This document shows, piece by piece, positions 18,061-26,960 of a stretch of DNA of 64,000 bases. Each line of letters begins with the position of its first letter. Position 1 is the first letter of the stretch. The DNA comes from Arcicella gelida (GTDB taxonomy: Bacteria; Bacteroidota; Bacteroidia; Cytophagales; Spirosomataceae). Location: assembly GCF_034931025.1 (NCBI RefSeq), contig NZ_JAYGIL010000033.1, forward strand, positions 1 to 64,000, given 5' to 3'. A program made the translations under genes and the position numbers. The notes beneath the pieces were generated by a model. The model saw only the letters and a program-made list of their open reading frames with translations, ran no database searches and was not told the DNA's origin.

Positions 18061-18074
18061 ATGAAAAAAAGACA

Positions 18075-19616
18075 ATGAATTCACACGAAAAATTTAGAAC
18101 CTACGAAGCATTTTTTATTCTTTTTGCCGTCATTTTTTATGTCGTAAGAAGACTTTTGGAAATTGCCCATGATTTTGATGAGTATATTGAATATCTTCAG
18201 CAAATTCCATTACCCAATCATATCATTTGGAGAGGTTTAGCTTCTTATGACCAATACCTTAATAATATTTTTCCAACAATTGCTGCCGCAGTACTTTTTA
18301 CTGCGGCTTGGTTTGTTTTTCATTACTTTTTCTTTCCTGCCATCAAACAGAAAAACTATGATATACCAACTGTTTTATGGTTAGTTTTTGTTGTTATTTT
18401 AGTGCTTGCTAGTTGCTTTATTTACAAAGAATATAAACTTTTTTGGCGTTTTACTTATGATGTTCACAGGCATCCCATTGGCATTAAAATATTTTCACTT
18501 TTTAGGAAATTACATGTGCTTACGGATGCTTTTGGGTGCATTATCATCATCGCACTTTATGAAGTCGTTGCTCAATTATATTATTACACCGCCGATTTAT
18601 TTGAAAAAGATCGCCAACCCAAACAACAGTTTTTGAATAACCTAATTTTGTTTTTAGCATTGGCTTCGATTTCTCTTTTTACACTTTTTGGAGAGGTTGC
18701 CAATTTAATTGTCGGTCTGAGCGGATTACTAATTGGGCTTCTACAGGTACTCTTAATTGCTGGTTTACATTATCTTTCTTTCAGCATTGTAATTCCTTAT
18801 TTTGCCCAAATAAATTATGCAAAAAAGAATGAGCTTATCATTCCTATGCTTTGGCTTTTTGTATATGGCTTATTTAATATCATTCTCTATTTACTTTGGT
18901 ACAAAATTGCAGGTACTGGCTTTTACTTTAGCTTAATCATTCTTCCGCATTTATTGGGTTTCTTTTCTGCATTGGTTCGTTGGTTGTTTTTTCAGGAAAA
19001 AAAACAATTACAAACACAAGTATTTCAAAAATCCGCTGAACTCATTACTTTACGTTCGCAGATTAATCCACATTTTTTATTCAATGCACTAAATACTTTG
19101 TATGCTGTGGCTTTGAAAGAAAATGCTGAAAAGACATCAAACGGAATACAAAAATTAGGCGATATGATGCGATTTATGTTGCATGAAAATCATCAAGAAC
19201 GTATTCCACTAAGCAAAGAGATAGAGTATCTAGAAAATTTTATCGAAATCCAACGAATGCGTTTGGACGAATCGCATGATATTGAAATTAGGGTAAATAT
19301 CCAGCAGCTTGACTACGAGATTTATATTGCTCCGATGTTATTGAATCCTTTTGTTGAGAATGCGTTTAAACATGGCATCAGTTTCAGAAAACCTTCTTGG
19401 ATTTACATTACACTTACTTTTGATGCCCAAAAACTCTATTTTAAAGTACATAATTCATTGCATCCTAAAAATGAAAATGATACCGAAAAGCAATCGGGAA
19501 TAGGTTTGGATAATGTACAAAAACGACTGGAATTGATATATCCTCAAAGACATACTTTAGAAATTCAACAATCTGAACAAGATTATTTTGTGTCGTTGAC
19601 TTTAGGTATTTTTTAG
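18075..19616 (+). CDS. LytS/YehU-type sensor histidine kinase
   Basis: A 513-residue membrane kinase. The first ~310 residues are mostly hydrophobic with about eight membrane segments and no recognisable periplasmic sensor domain. The kinase part is of the His_kinase (PF06580) type: the phosphorylation motif QINPHFLFNALNTLY (His near 333), an N-box region LLNPFVENAFKHGI (~421-434) and a G-box GIGLDNVQKRLELIY (~476-490). Such kinases pair with LytTR regulators, as here: the regulator lies 217 bp downstream. The pair is divergent from the FAS1/SusCD operon and might control it, but position is the only evidence. Confidence 0.9.
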   Translation: MNSHEKFRTYEAFFILFAVIFYVVRRLLEIAHDFDEYIEYLQQIPLPNHIIWRGLASYDQYLNNIFPTIAAAVLFTAAWFVFHYFFFPAIKQKNYDIPTVLWLVFVVILVLASCFIYKEYKLFWRFTYDVHRHPIGIKIFSLFRKLHVLTDAFGCIIIIALYEVVAQLYYYTADLFEKDRQPKQQFLNNLILFLALASISLFTLFGEVANLIVGLSGLLIGLLQVLLIAGLHYLSFSIVIPYFAQINYAKKNELIIPMLWLFVYGLFNIILYLLWYKIAGTGFYFSLIILPHLLGFFSALVRWLFFQEKKQLQTQVFQKSAELITLRSQINPHFLFNALNTLYAVALKENAEKTSNGIQKLGDMMRFMLHENHQERIPLSKEIEYLENFIEIQRMRLDESHDIEIRVNIQQLDYEIYIAPMLLNPFVENAFKHGISFRKPSWIYITLTFDAQKLYFKVHNSLHPKNENDTEKQSGIGLDNVQKRLELIYPQRHTLEIQQSEQDYFVSLTLGIF

Positions 19617-19681
19617 ATATATCTTTGAGTGATTGATATCGAATGGTCATATTTTACACCAAAGAATCAGTAGTGACAAGC

Positions 19682-19720
19682 CTTGCGATTGCCCACCCAT
19701 TGTGTGCGGGCAACCGCAAG
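19682..19720. other. GC-rich hairpin between kinase and regulator
   Basis: Arms CTTGCG-a-TTGCCC and GGGCAA-c-CGCAAG (one mismatch) fold around a 13-nt loop in otherwise AT-rich DNA. No T-tract follows. It may be a dispersed REP-type element or an RNA structure that sets the kinase:regulator ratio. Confidence 0.5.
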
Positions 19721-19833
19721 AGTTGCCGTTACAATTAGAAAAAGGTTCTAAAAGAAAATATCGAGTAATCAGGCTAATTATTATTTTGAAAATCAATTTT
19801 ACAAAAAAATATAACAACAATTCACCACTTAAA

Positions 19834-20520
19834 ATGATTGCAATAGCCATCGACGATGAACCAAAAGCTTTAGAAGTAATACAGTTTCATGCTGCTAAAA
19901 TTCCTTTTTTAGCATTAAAAGCCACTTTTACCGATGCTTTTGAGGCAATTCCTTATCTGCAAAATAATAAAGTAGATTTGATTTTCTTGGACATCAAAAT
20001 GCCTGATATTTCGGGCATCGACTTTGTGCATTGCTTACAAAAAGTACCCATGATAATTTTTACTACAGCGTATTCGGAGTACGCCGTACAGGGTTTTGAA
20101 TTAGATGCTGTTGATTATTTATTAAAGCCTTTTTCTTTAGCAAGATTTACCAAAGCTTGCAATAAAGCCTTGTCTATAAAAGAAAGTAAAGAAGTTGATG
20201 AACGTAATTATGTTTTCATCAAAACAGGCTATGAAGAAGAAAAAGTATTGTTTGATGATTTACTCTATATTGAAGCCGAAGGAAATTATCTTACTTTTTT
20301 CTTGAAGAACAAAAAGCTTTTGAGTCGCCAAACCATGACGGATGTCCTACAAATATTGCCAGAAAAGTACTTTGTTAGAATTCATCGTTCTTACATCATC
20401 GCTTATCAAAAAGTAAGCAAAATTGCTCGCCAATCTATCTTTATTCAAGAAACAGAAATCCCAGTCGGAGCGTCCTACGAAGAAAGTCTGTCTTTGATTA
20501 AAGATAAATTGAAGGCATAG
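19834..20520 (+). CDS. LytTR-family response regulator
   Basis: A 228-residue regulator starting at ATG 19834 (MIAIAIDDEP); an open frame extends 67 codons further upstream but through the hairpin region and without domain content. The receiver (1-~118) has acidic pair Asp7-Asp8, phosphoacceptor Asp53 in FLDIKMPD, the TTAYSEYAVQGFELDAVDYLLKP signature with Lys near 103. The rest is a LytTR DNA-binding domain with YIEAEGNYLTFFL and FVRIHRSYIIAYQKV, both typical. It is the cognate partner of the upstream LytS-type kinase. Confidence 0.93.
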   Translation: MIAIAIDDEPKALEVIQFHAAKIPFLALKATFTDAFEAIPYLQNNKVDLIFLDIKMPDISGIDFVHCLQKVPMIIFTTAYSEYAVQGFELDAVDYLLKPFSLARFTKACNKALSIKESKEVDERNYVFIKTGYEEEKVLFDDLLYIEAEGNYLTFFLKNKKLLSRQTMTDVLQILPEKYFVRIHRSYIIAYQKVSKIARQSIFIQETEIPVGASYEESLSLIKDKLKA

Positions 20521-20534
20521 CACAAATCTGTACC

Positions 20535-20551
20535 TCGACTTTCCAAGTCGA
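20535..20551. terminator. Small hairpin between convergent genes
   Basis: TCGACTT-TCC-AAGTCGA, a 7-bp stem with a tight loop, lies in the 34-bp gap between the LytTR gene and the convergent DUF5009 gene. The T-tract is poor in both directions. Confidence 0.4.
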
Positions 20552-20554
20552 ATC

Positions 20555-21757
20555 TCAAATTTTCAGTTTAATATTAAGCTTTCCCAATAAAGCTGTTATT
20601 CCAATAACAATAAATGAGTAAACTAAAGATTTGATTAAACCGACAATGCCATCAGTAAGAAAATCAGGTAAAGCAATCCCCGATAAATCAGCAATGCTAT
20701 AATACCAATAAGGAATTAAATAGCAGGTTAAAGTACTTGTTCCAGCAGTTTTAATACTTCTAAACCAAAATGCTTTTCCTTTAATATCAACTAAATAATA
20801 AACTATTGCAAAAAAGATAAAAGCGATTCCACTACACAGAAAAACCCAAGTAGGTGTAGCTTGAATTTTAGAAATAATAAAGAAATTTCTGGCAATAAAA
20901 CCAAGGATGATGAGTACAAGACCAAACAATACGTATCTTCCAATCAATTGATATTGGTTTTCAATCTTTGAAAATTGTTCTAATAATACACTTGCCAAAA
21001 TGCCAGAAAAGGCAAAAGCAAAGAAAGCTCCATTTCCTAAAATCCAATCAGAAGGGCCGTTAGTCCATATTTTTTGTAATAATCCTGCATGACCTGCAAT
21101 TGTCAAAAGGTTGAAAAGTAAAAAGAAGAAGAGTAGTAAGGAAGTTTTTTGATAGGTAAACAAATAAATAATGGCTGATGTAAGGTAAGTCCAACCGATA
21201 AGACCTAAAATTCCCCACCATTGCGGCGTCATTCCTATTAAATTATCAGTTGTTCCTGCCTTAAAAATGTAGGCTAACCTTAGCAAAATAAGTACACCAA
21301 TAATTTGTAAACCTAAAAAGATTTTACTTTTAAAAGTATCTGTTTTAGGATACACATTCCAGATAAGAAAAAAGCCAAGCACCATTAATATTTGAAAAAT
21401 TTCGCTACTCATTCCCGTTGCTTCCACATTAATTTCTGGAACATTCACCGTGAAAACGCCCATGATTAACAAAGCAACAGAACGAGTAACAATATGCTTG
21501 ACTAACTGTAAAGGAGTATCTCCTTTTGCGATGCGATTTTTAATGGCAAAAGGAATCGCCATGCCCAAAATAAATAAAAAGCAAGGGAAAACCACATCCG
21601 ACAAACCCAAGAAATCTTGGTTTGCTTCGGCATGTTCCAACCACAAAGGAACGTTTTTCAATGTCCAGAGGTCGTTTACAAAAATCATTAAAAGCATTGT
21701 TAATGCCCTGAATACATCTATTGAAAAAATACGTTTAGCGTTTCCCATTGGCTTCAA
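20555..21757 (-). CDS. DUF5009 / heparan-alpha-glucosaminide N-acetyltransferase-like membrane protein
   Basis: A 400-residue multi-spanning membrane protein, about ten segments. The N-terminal signature RIFSIDVFRALTMLLMIFVND and VFPCFLFILGMAIPFAI match the DUF5009/DUF1624 group related to HGSNAT, the lysosomal enzyme that acetylates terminal glucosamine of heparan sulfate using acetyl-CoA across a membrane. Bacterial members often sit beside hexosaminidases, and here the GH20-like gene ends 4 bp upstream, so the two almost surely share a message. A role in re-acetylating or processing amino sugars is inferred, not shown. Met1 or Met4 may be the start. Confidence 0.85.
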   Translation of the reverse strand: MKPMGNAKRIFSIDVFRALTMLLMIFVNDLWTLKNVPLWLEHAEANQDFLGLSDVVFPCFLFILGMAIPFAIKNRIAKGDTPLQLVKHIVTRSVALLIMGVFTVNVPEINVEATGMSSEIFQILMVLGFFLIWNVYPKTDTFKSKIFLGLQIIGVLILLRLAYIFKAGTTDNLIGMTPQWWGILGLIGWTYLTSAIIYLFTYQKTSLLLFFFLLFNLLTIAGHAGLLQKIWTNGPSDWILGNGAFFAFAFSGILASVLLEQFSKIENQYQLIGRYVLFGLVLIILGFIARNFFIISKIQATPTWVFLCSGIAFIFFAIVYYLVDIKGKAFWFRSIKTAGTSTLTCYLIPYWYYSIADLSGIALPDFLTDGIVGLIKSLVYSFIVIGITALLGKLNIKLKI

Positions 21758-21761
21758 ATGA

Positions 21762-22871
21762 TTACTTTATTTGCTGATTGATTTCGGTAAACATGGCTTT
21801 AAAACAGTTGGTAGCGGAGTTTTCTTCTACTGGTTTGTTGGGATTTCTTCCATAAAACTCATCCAAAAATGATTCTGCACCCGACCAAACCGTTTGCATC
21901 ATCCCTTGAAAATGTGGTTTCATCGTGGCAGTGGACGATTGTCTGAATTTAAGCATATCTTGCGTTTGAATGACTGCAAATTTGGGCATTCTCCAAGGAC
22001 AAGTAATTACATCAAAACCTTTCATAGCAAAATAAACAGCGGTTTGGTCGGGGCGTTCGTAATGCCAATCGCAAATGGTGATGTCTTTGGCTATCAAATC
22101 TATTGCTTTGTGTGTATTGTTAAAACTGCCTTCCCACATACCGATTCCTGTGGTTTTTCCATCAATTAGTCGGTCGCCCCAAATCCAGAGTTTTCTATTT
22201 TTTAAAGCTAAATGATTTCTGATTTCATTTACTTCGCCTGCAAATAATTCAGCTTTATCTCTGCCCGAACATCTCGGACATTTATCATCGCCAATGTAAA
22301 ATACTTCGTCCATTCCTGCATGGAAAGCATTCGTTTCAAAGACATCACAAATTTCATCCATCAACGCAAAAACTACTTGATGCACTGTTGGATGTAGCGG
22401 ACAATAACTTTTACAATATAAACCGTCTGGATTAGGCCAAACATATTTTTCTGGCATTTTTACGGCTGGTGTTTCGTCAAATTCAGGATATACTTTTATC
22501 AGATTTGTTGTAATACTTGCCCAAGACTGATGCCCCAATAAATTGATTTGCGGAATGATACGAATATTATTTTTCTTACAAACGCTAACCAGTTTTTTAA
22601 CATCTTTCTTAGAAAGTGCTTCGGGGTCACGGAGTTCTGGATGGCTTTCGAATTGATAGTTATAATCAACTCTGAGTATGAGTGTATTTACTTGTCTGGG
22701 TGCTAATTCTTCTTGAATAAACTTGACAAAATCATCTACTTTTTGAGGTTTTGGTGCTGAAATACAAAAGCCACGAGTAGGAAGCAAGCTATCAATTTTG
22801 GATTGTGCCAATAAACTATTCCAGAAAGTAGCACAGAAACTAACAAAGAGTAAGAGAGAAAACTTAGCCAT
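21762..22871 (-). CDS. GH20-like beta-N-acetylhexosaminidase family protein
   Basis: A 369-residue secreted protein with a signal peptide (cleavage near LLAQ, ~23). The body is a TIM-barrel related to family 20 glycoside hydrolases: VDYNYQFESHPELRD, IIPQINLLGHQSW and, most telling, FHAGMDEVFYIG with the Asp186-Glu187 pair that acts in substrate-assisted catalysis. A CPRC pair follows at about 197-200. It is shorter than classical hexosaminidases and lacks the N-terminal GH20b domain, so it belongs to the compact catalytic-only group. Together with the DUF5009 gene it suggests handling of N-acetylhexosamine-containing glycans. Confidence 0.85.
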   Translation of the reverse strand: MAKFSLLLFVSFCATFWNSLLAQSKIDSLLPTRGFCISAPKPQKVDDFVKFIQEELAPRQVNTLILRVDYNYQFESHPELRDPEALSKKDVKKLVSVCKKNNIRIIPQINLLGHQSWASITTNLIKVYPEFDETPAVKMPEKYVWPNPDGLYCKSYCPLHPTVHQVVFALMDEICDVFETNAFHAGMDEVFYIGDDKCPRCSGRDKAELFAGEVNEIRNHLALKNRKLWIWGDRLIDGKTTGIGMWEGSFNNTHKAIDLIAKDITICDWHYERPDQTAVYFAMKGFDVITCPWRMPKFAVIQTQDMLKFRQSSTATMKPHFQGMMQTVWSGAESFLDEFYGRNPNKPVEENSATNCFKAMFTEINQQIK

Positions 22872-22942
22872 GATGAAGAGGAATTTTTAAATTAGATAAC
22901 ACTACAATTTGGCTAAATTCAATAAGGATAACAAGGCGTTTT

Positions 22943-22978
22943 AGCCTAAAAGCAGACAAAACAGGTCAGTTTTAGGCT
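22943..22978. terminator. Hairpin after the NTF2-like gene
   Basis: AGCCTAAAA (22943-22951) pairs with TTTTAGGCT (22970-22978). It lies downstream of the minus-strand NTF2-like gene and ahead of the GH20 start. The T-tract is weak, so it may be a 5'-UTR structure of the GH20 message instead. Confidence 0.4.
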
Positions 22979-23035
22979 TATAAAATAAACAAATCGGAAA
23001 TATGTTACTTGGTGAGCTATAAATGAATATGGAAA

Positions 23036-23473
23036 TCAGAAATTATCATAATAAGTAAAATCCTTTGTGATTACTCCATTTTCAATCGTGAAGATGGTAC
23101 AAATGGGTAAAACAAAAGCAGATTTATCTGGAGCAGTGCCTTTTGAAATAAATTCTACAACGATATGTTTTTCGCCAGCGGGATAAATATTGGTGATAGA
23201 ATCTTTAAGGTCTGGAAAAGCTTGGCTTAATTCGCTGTACTTTTTAATCGTTTGTTCATGCGTTTGCTTGACGATACTTTGACCTAAAGATGGGTCTTTG
23301 AAATCGGCGGTATCGGCATACATACTTGCCATTTTTGTCCAATCATGTTGATTGAAATACTCAAAATATTGTTTGATAAACGCCTCGTGAGGATTGGCAG
23401 AAGTGCTTGGTTTTTCAGTAGAATTACAAGCGAAACAAGTGAATGAAATAATAACTAGAACAAGGTTTTTCAT
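23036..23473 (-). CDS. NTF2-like (SnoaL-type) lipoprotein
   Basis: A 145-residue lipoprotein with lipobox FTCFAC (Cys16). The mature part follows the NTF2/SnoaL cone fold pattern: FIKQYFEYFNQHDWTKMASMYADTADFKDPSL, then a beta-rich half ending VITKDFTYYDNF. Such proteins bind or isomerise small hydrophobic molecules, but many have no known reaction; catalytic residues cannot be assigned here. It follows a small membrane protein gene by 6 bp, so the two are probably cotranscribed. Confidence 0.75.
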   Translation of the reverse strand: MKNLVLVIISFTCFACNSTEKPSTSANPHEAFIKQYFEYFNQHDWTKMASMYADTADFKDPSLGQSIVKQTHEQTIKKYSELSQAFPDLKDSITNIYPAGEKHIVVEFISKGTAPDKSAFVLPICTIFTIENGVITKDFTYYDNF

Positions 23474-23479
23474 GTGTTT

Positions 23480-23689
23480 TCAAGGTTTAAGTTTGACTTC
23501 AAATTTGTTGGATAAATATACAGTTAAAATACCTGAAAAAACTCCGAATACATACCAAAGTATATCTAAAGTATCATAATTTTTTAGCCATATTTTTATT
23601 GTTTCAAAACCATTTGGATATTTAGCCAAATAAAATGCCAATACAAAAGAGAGTGCTGAAAATATACGAGTCGAGTGTTGGGTTTTCAT
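23480..23689 (-). CDS. Small membrane protein, unknown
   Basis: A 69-residue protein with two likely membrane segments (residues ~8-22 and ~43-60) and a basic C-terminus. It is 6 bp upstream of the NTF2-like lipoprotein gene in the same direction, which supports it being a real gene. No family recognised; it might help place the lipoprotein at the inner membrane, but that is speculation. Confidence 0.55.
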   Translation of the reverse strand: MKTQHSTRIFSALSFVLAFYLAKYPNGFETIKIWLKNYDTLDILWYVFGVFSGILTVYLSNKFEVKLKP

Positions 23690-23793
23690 TGGCTTTATTT
23701 TTTCGGTTGAGTAGATTTTGGTTTTATGGCTTTGAATATAAGCTTCCTAGTGTCTCAAAGTTAATAAGCTGAAATAGATTAGGGAAATGATAT

Positions 23794-24906
23794 TTATAAA
23801 TTTAGACTTGCTTTAGTTGCATAATATTCCTCTATGCTTGAAAATGGAACTAGACCAACTGTAGGGTCAAAATAATCAAATAGCATTTCCATATTTATCT
23901 TTTGAAATAAATTTGAACTCTCTATTGCTTCTTTTGTGAAAAAGCTTCCACTATACTCTTGCATTATCTGAAAAATGAATAAGAATAAAGCTTCATATTC
24001 TGTTATCTCATTTCTAATTATATCATAAAAAAATATCATATCTTTAGAATCGATTATTCCTTTATTTTTTGAAATAGAGATATAATTTAGAAGTAATCGT
24101 AAAGACTCTAAGTATGAGATTATATTTTTGTAAATACCTGCTTTAGAATGTAAAACTTCGTTTAACTCGAACTTATCATAATAACGAAACAAGTCAGGAT
24201 TACTTAAATCTATTACCCTAAAGCTGTTGGAATCTGTGGTACTATTAAGTGATTTAATATATAAAACACATTCTGAATCATTATTATTTGAAAGGTAATT
24301 ATTTATACCAAAAAACATCGGGTAGCCAATATTATAAATGGATTTGCTGAAAAATACATACCTGTTCTCTAAATCAGTGTTTAGTTGTTGTTCAAAACTT
24401 TCTTTGTTAGAGTAATCTAGTTCATTACAATTGTAAGTATAAAAGTATATTTTTCGATGAAATTCGAAATATCTTAAAGCATATTGAAAAAAATCATGGT
24501 TTTGGTCTGATGAATTTGCTTCATTTCTTTTTAAGTTACAAATAGCCAATAATTCAAAAAACCTATTTTCAAACGTTGCCCTATTACCGTCTTTAAATTG
24601 TATTTGAAACTGTTCGGCTTGCTGCCTATTTGCTTTCACTTGCTCCATAAAAGCCCAGTATGTTAAAAGTGCAGCTATTATTGCTACAATTGGTCCAAGT
24701 GTTCCACCAAGAGTGTCTCCTAACGGGCCAGTAGATTCAACAATTTCTTTTAAGCTACTTGCAAAATCTACATCATTATTAATTGAATGGAAAATTGCTA
24801 ATACTAATAATAAAAACGGAATAGCTAAATAGATGATAATTATCATAATTATCATGGAAATACCTTTTTTAAAGTACTTATTTTCTGTTGATGATTCTAA
24901 ATTCAT
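23794..24906 (-). CDS. AbiC-like putative phage abortive-infection protein
   Basis: A 370-residue protein with two N-terminal membrane segments (~15-40 and ~68-85), a short amphipathic helix with QVKANRQQAEQFQIQFKDGNRATFENRFFELL, then a long soluble helical region. The 'TFENRFFELL' signature following two membrane helices is typical of the putative AbiC family (PF16872), first described as phage-resistance proteins in lactococci. The gene is notably AT-rich compared with its neighbours and stands alone, flanked by repeats on one side, which fits horizontal acquisition. No toxin or antitoxin partner is adjacent. Function in phage defence is a family inference. Confidence 0.72.
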   Translation of the reverse strand: MNLESSTENKYFKKGISMIIMIIIIYLAIPFLLLVLAIFHSINNDVDFASSLKEIVESTGPLGDTLGGTLGPIVAIIAALLTYWAFMEQVKANRQQAEQFQIQFKDGNRATFENRFFELLAICNLKRNEANSSDQNHDFFQYALRYFEFHRKIYFYTYNCNELDYSNKESFEQQLNTDLENRYVFFSKSIYNIGYPMFFGINNYLSNNNDSECVLYIKSLNSTTDSNSFRVIDLSNPDLFRYYDKFELNEVLHSKAGIYKNIISYLESLRLLLNYISISKNKGIIDSKDMIFFYDIIRNEITEYEALFLFIFQIMQEYSGSFFTKEAIESSNLFQKINMEMLFDYFDPTVGLVPFSSIEEYYATKASLNL

Positions 24907-25899
24907 TAGGGTGTATTTTTAGGATTAATATTCCCTAAATTACTTTTAAAATCACAATGATGAAATAGTTACTTCTTTTTTATCAATAAATTCTTTTAGA
25001 AAGTTAGAAATGATGATAAGGGAGTATTTTTATAAAATCCATTTAAATTACTCATGGCTAGACTTCAATTCATGCCATCAGTAAAGAGTATTTATATTCC
25101 TATCAAGAATTGAATAAAATAAAGCAGCTCAATAACATTTTTCAGAAAGCCTTCAAATTATCAAAAAGACAGGCAAACCTATCTTTGAGATTGGATGACC
25201 TATTAAAAAGAGAGGAAAACCTATCTCTGATATAGGACGACCTATCAAAAAGATGGAACAAGCTATCTCCGAGATAGGACAACTTATCAAAAAGATGGTA
25301 AATCCTATCTCGGAGATAGGATTCGTTTGGTTTGTTGTTCAAAAATAAGCATAAAACCAAATAATATTCTAAATTAGTATTAACGACTTTTTGAAATTTG
25401 TCAAAGCTCTTAGGGATGTATTCCCTTTGGGATTTATTTATATCAAGTGTACAAAAACGACATCAAGAAAACATATTCCTGATGCCATTTTTGATTAATC
25501 GTACTAAGTTAATTCAGTTAAAAACCGCAATTTCTTGCTTAAAAGAAGGAGTGTTGGTACTTGAAAATTGGGGTAAAAAGAGGAAATAATTATCCTTTTT
25601 ATGCTTATGCTTCGTAAATAAGTAGCAAATATTTATGGTCACTTTTCGCCCAAAAACAACTTGTAATCAGTAATAAAAGGTGAAATAGCCTATTTTTCTT
25701 AACCACATGATAATGTGCTTCGTTTGCTAAAGACAGCCGATGTGCGTAAATTTGAGGAAAATTGCCGACGATTATTTGTTACATATTGATTTTCAATACT
25801 CTTTCTGTTTCTATTTAAGCTATGATAAGCATCATGGCACGATTTTCTTATCAAATACATTGAGGTAATCCTTGCTTTTTATTTTACTATTCAAATATC
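24907..25899. other. Gene-poor region with repeat array A
   Basis: Nearly 1 kb without a gene I can support. It contains the 42-bp palindromic array (25151-25350) and AT-rich DNA. A 63-codon open frame at 25398-25589 has no family match or ribosome-binding signal and is listed as rejected. Confidence 0.6.
25151..25375 (+). repeat. 42-bp palindromic tandem array A
   Basis: Four full units at 42-bp spacing (25178, 25220, 25262, 25304) plus a decayed partial unit in front. Each holds a 17-bp palindrome of the form CCTATCTCNGAGATAGG. Read on the plus strand each unit gives a 14-residue repeat like AISEIGQLIKKMEQ; the last units run into a tail FVWFVVQK and a stop at 25350. An in-frame TGA interrupts the first unit and there is no good start, so as a gene it looks broken. 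The final unit, tail and about 25 bp beyond the stop closely match array B at 60.5 kb in the opposite orientation. Confidence 0.8.
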
Positions 25900-26865
25900 A
25901 TGAAAAAACTTTCTATCTTTTTTGTAGCCATTTTAGTGGCTTTGGTTTCTGCTTGCGGTGTTACGCCAGATATTCAACCAACAACTGTTGACAATACTTT
26001 GCCTGCTGCAACGGGTGGACTAGATGTTACTTTTACTGACCCAACGATCAATGCTACGTCGTCTGTAGTAGCGGCTAATGGCGATAATGTAAACGTTTCG
26101 TTATTAATTAAAAAAACAGCATCGGGTGGTAAGCCACGTATCATGAGAGTATTTGTTGAGACTACTGCAAATTACCGTCCTGCTAATGCAACGCCTTTGT
26201 TTGAAATTAAATTGAAAAATAAGGACGAGCAAACACAAACAATTGAATACACTGTTTCGCCAACTTCTGGAAAAGTATATATTCACTTTGATGTGTATGA
26301 TAATACTTCAACTGATGCCAACAGTACTTCGGCTAACGTAACTCGTAGAACTTTGGTAGTGAATGTTTCTTCACAAGCACAGATTGCTTCTTGGCCTTCA
26401 ATTACTTTAGGGGCACAGTCGAATGCGGCAGGTTCAAGAGTAACTTCTGCAACGGGAGATATTTATAAAGTATGTGACTTAGATTCGAACATGAAGTATG
26501 TAGATATTACGTATGCTTCTGTAGGTTCGCCTGTAAAATCTACCTTGATGTCTAATCCAGCTAGAAGTGCAAACTTTAGTTTAAGCACTGTTGCTACTGC
26601 TACAGATTGTTCAGGTTCTTATACAGGTGGAGGTTCTGCTACTTATTTTGCAGTGGCACCAACTGCGGTTGATTTTGCTACGGCTGATGATTTAACATTG
26701 GGTGCTTTAAGTATCTCGAATACTGCACCACAATTTATTGCGATTGAAGCAGGGAAAGTTTATGCTTTCTTGAACGGTAGAGGCAAGAAAGGACTTATCA
26801 AAGTAAACAGTGTAGTAGCGGGTGTGGCTGGTACTGTTAGCCTTGATATTAAAGTACAGAAATAG
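25900..26865 (+). CDS. Secreted lipoprotein, unknown
   Basis: A 321-residue lipoprotein with lipobox LVSAC (Cys19). The mature protein is rich in Thr, Ser, Val and Asn with beta-strand spacing, beginning with an immunoglobulin-like stretch (ATSSVVAANGDNVNVSLLIKK, then VYIHFDVYDNTS). Two cysteine-containing segments (YKVCDLDS and ATDCSGSYTGGG) may form a disulfide. No family recognised. It is monocistronic: a strong terminator follows and a 300-bp gene-free region precedes it. Likely outer-membrane anchored. Confidence 0.8.
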   Translation: MKKLSIFFVAILVALVSACGVTPDIQPTTVDNTLPAATGGLDVTFTDPTINATSSVVAANGDNVNVSLLIKKTASGGKPRIMRVFVETTANYRPANATPLFEIKLKNKDEQTQTIEYTVSPTSGKVYIHFDVYDNTSTDANSTSANVTRRTLVVNVSSQAQIASWPSITLGAQSNAAGSRVTSATGDIYKVCDLDSNMKYVDITYASVGSPVKSTLMSNPARSANFSLSTVATATDCSGSYTGGGSATYFAVAPTAVDFATADDLTLGALSISNTAPQFIAIEAGKVYAFLNGRGKKGLIKVNSVVAGVAGTVSLDIKVQK

Positions 26866-26902
26866 AAGGTTATTGATGACCTAATAATTCATACGACTGA
26901 AT

Positions 26903-26942
26903 AAAAAAGGAGTCATTTTTCGGCGAAAAATGACTCCTTTTT
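26903..26942. terminator. Bidirectional terminator
   Basis: A long perfect stem (arm AAAGGAGTCATTTTTCG) with a tiny loop, A-run before and T-run after. It serves the convergent lipoprotein (plus) and LolA-like (minus) genes. Confidence 0.95.
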
Positions 26943-26960
26943 ATTGATATAATGTTTTAA

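Larger units (their letters stand above)
16945..18074. promoter_or_regulatory. Long divergent intergenic region
   Basis: 1.13 kb of very AT-rich DNA without a convincing gene, between the minus-strand FAS1/SusCD operon and the plus-strand sensor kinase. It holds the 23-bp palindrome at 17013-17035, a 10-bp tandem direct repeat ACCATCNTGT at 17388-17407, and a TAGCTTTG element at 18053-18060. No exact TAnnTTTG element was found reading toward the operon. Its length suggests regulation from both sides. Confidence 0.5.

Noticed and set aside
25142..25360. Minus-strand 72-codon frame
   Set aside because: Runs antisense through repeat array A; the sequence is explained by the palindromic units.
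25398..25589. Plus-strand 63-codon frame between array A and the lipoprotein
   Set aside because: No recognisable family, no ribosome-binding or promoter signal, in an otherwise gene-free region. It might be a gene remnant, but nothing supports it.
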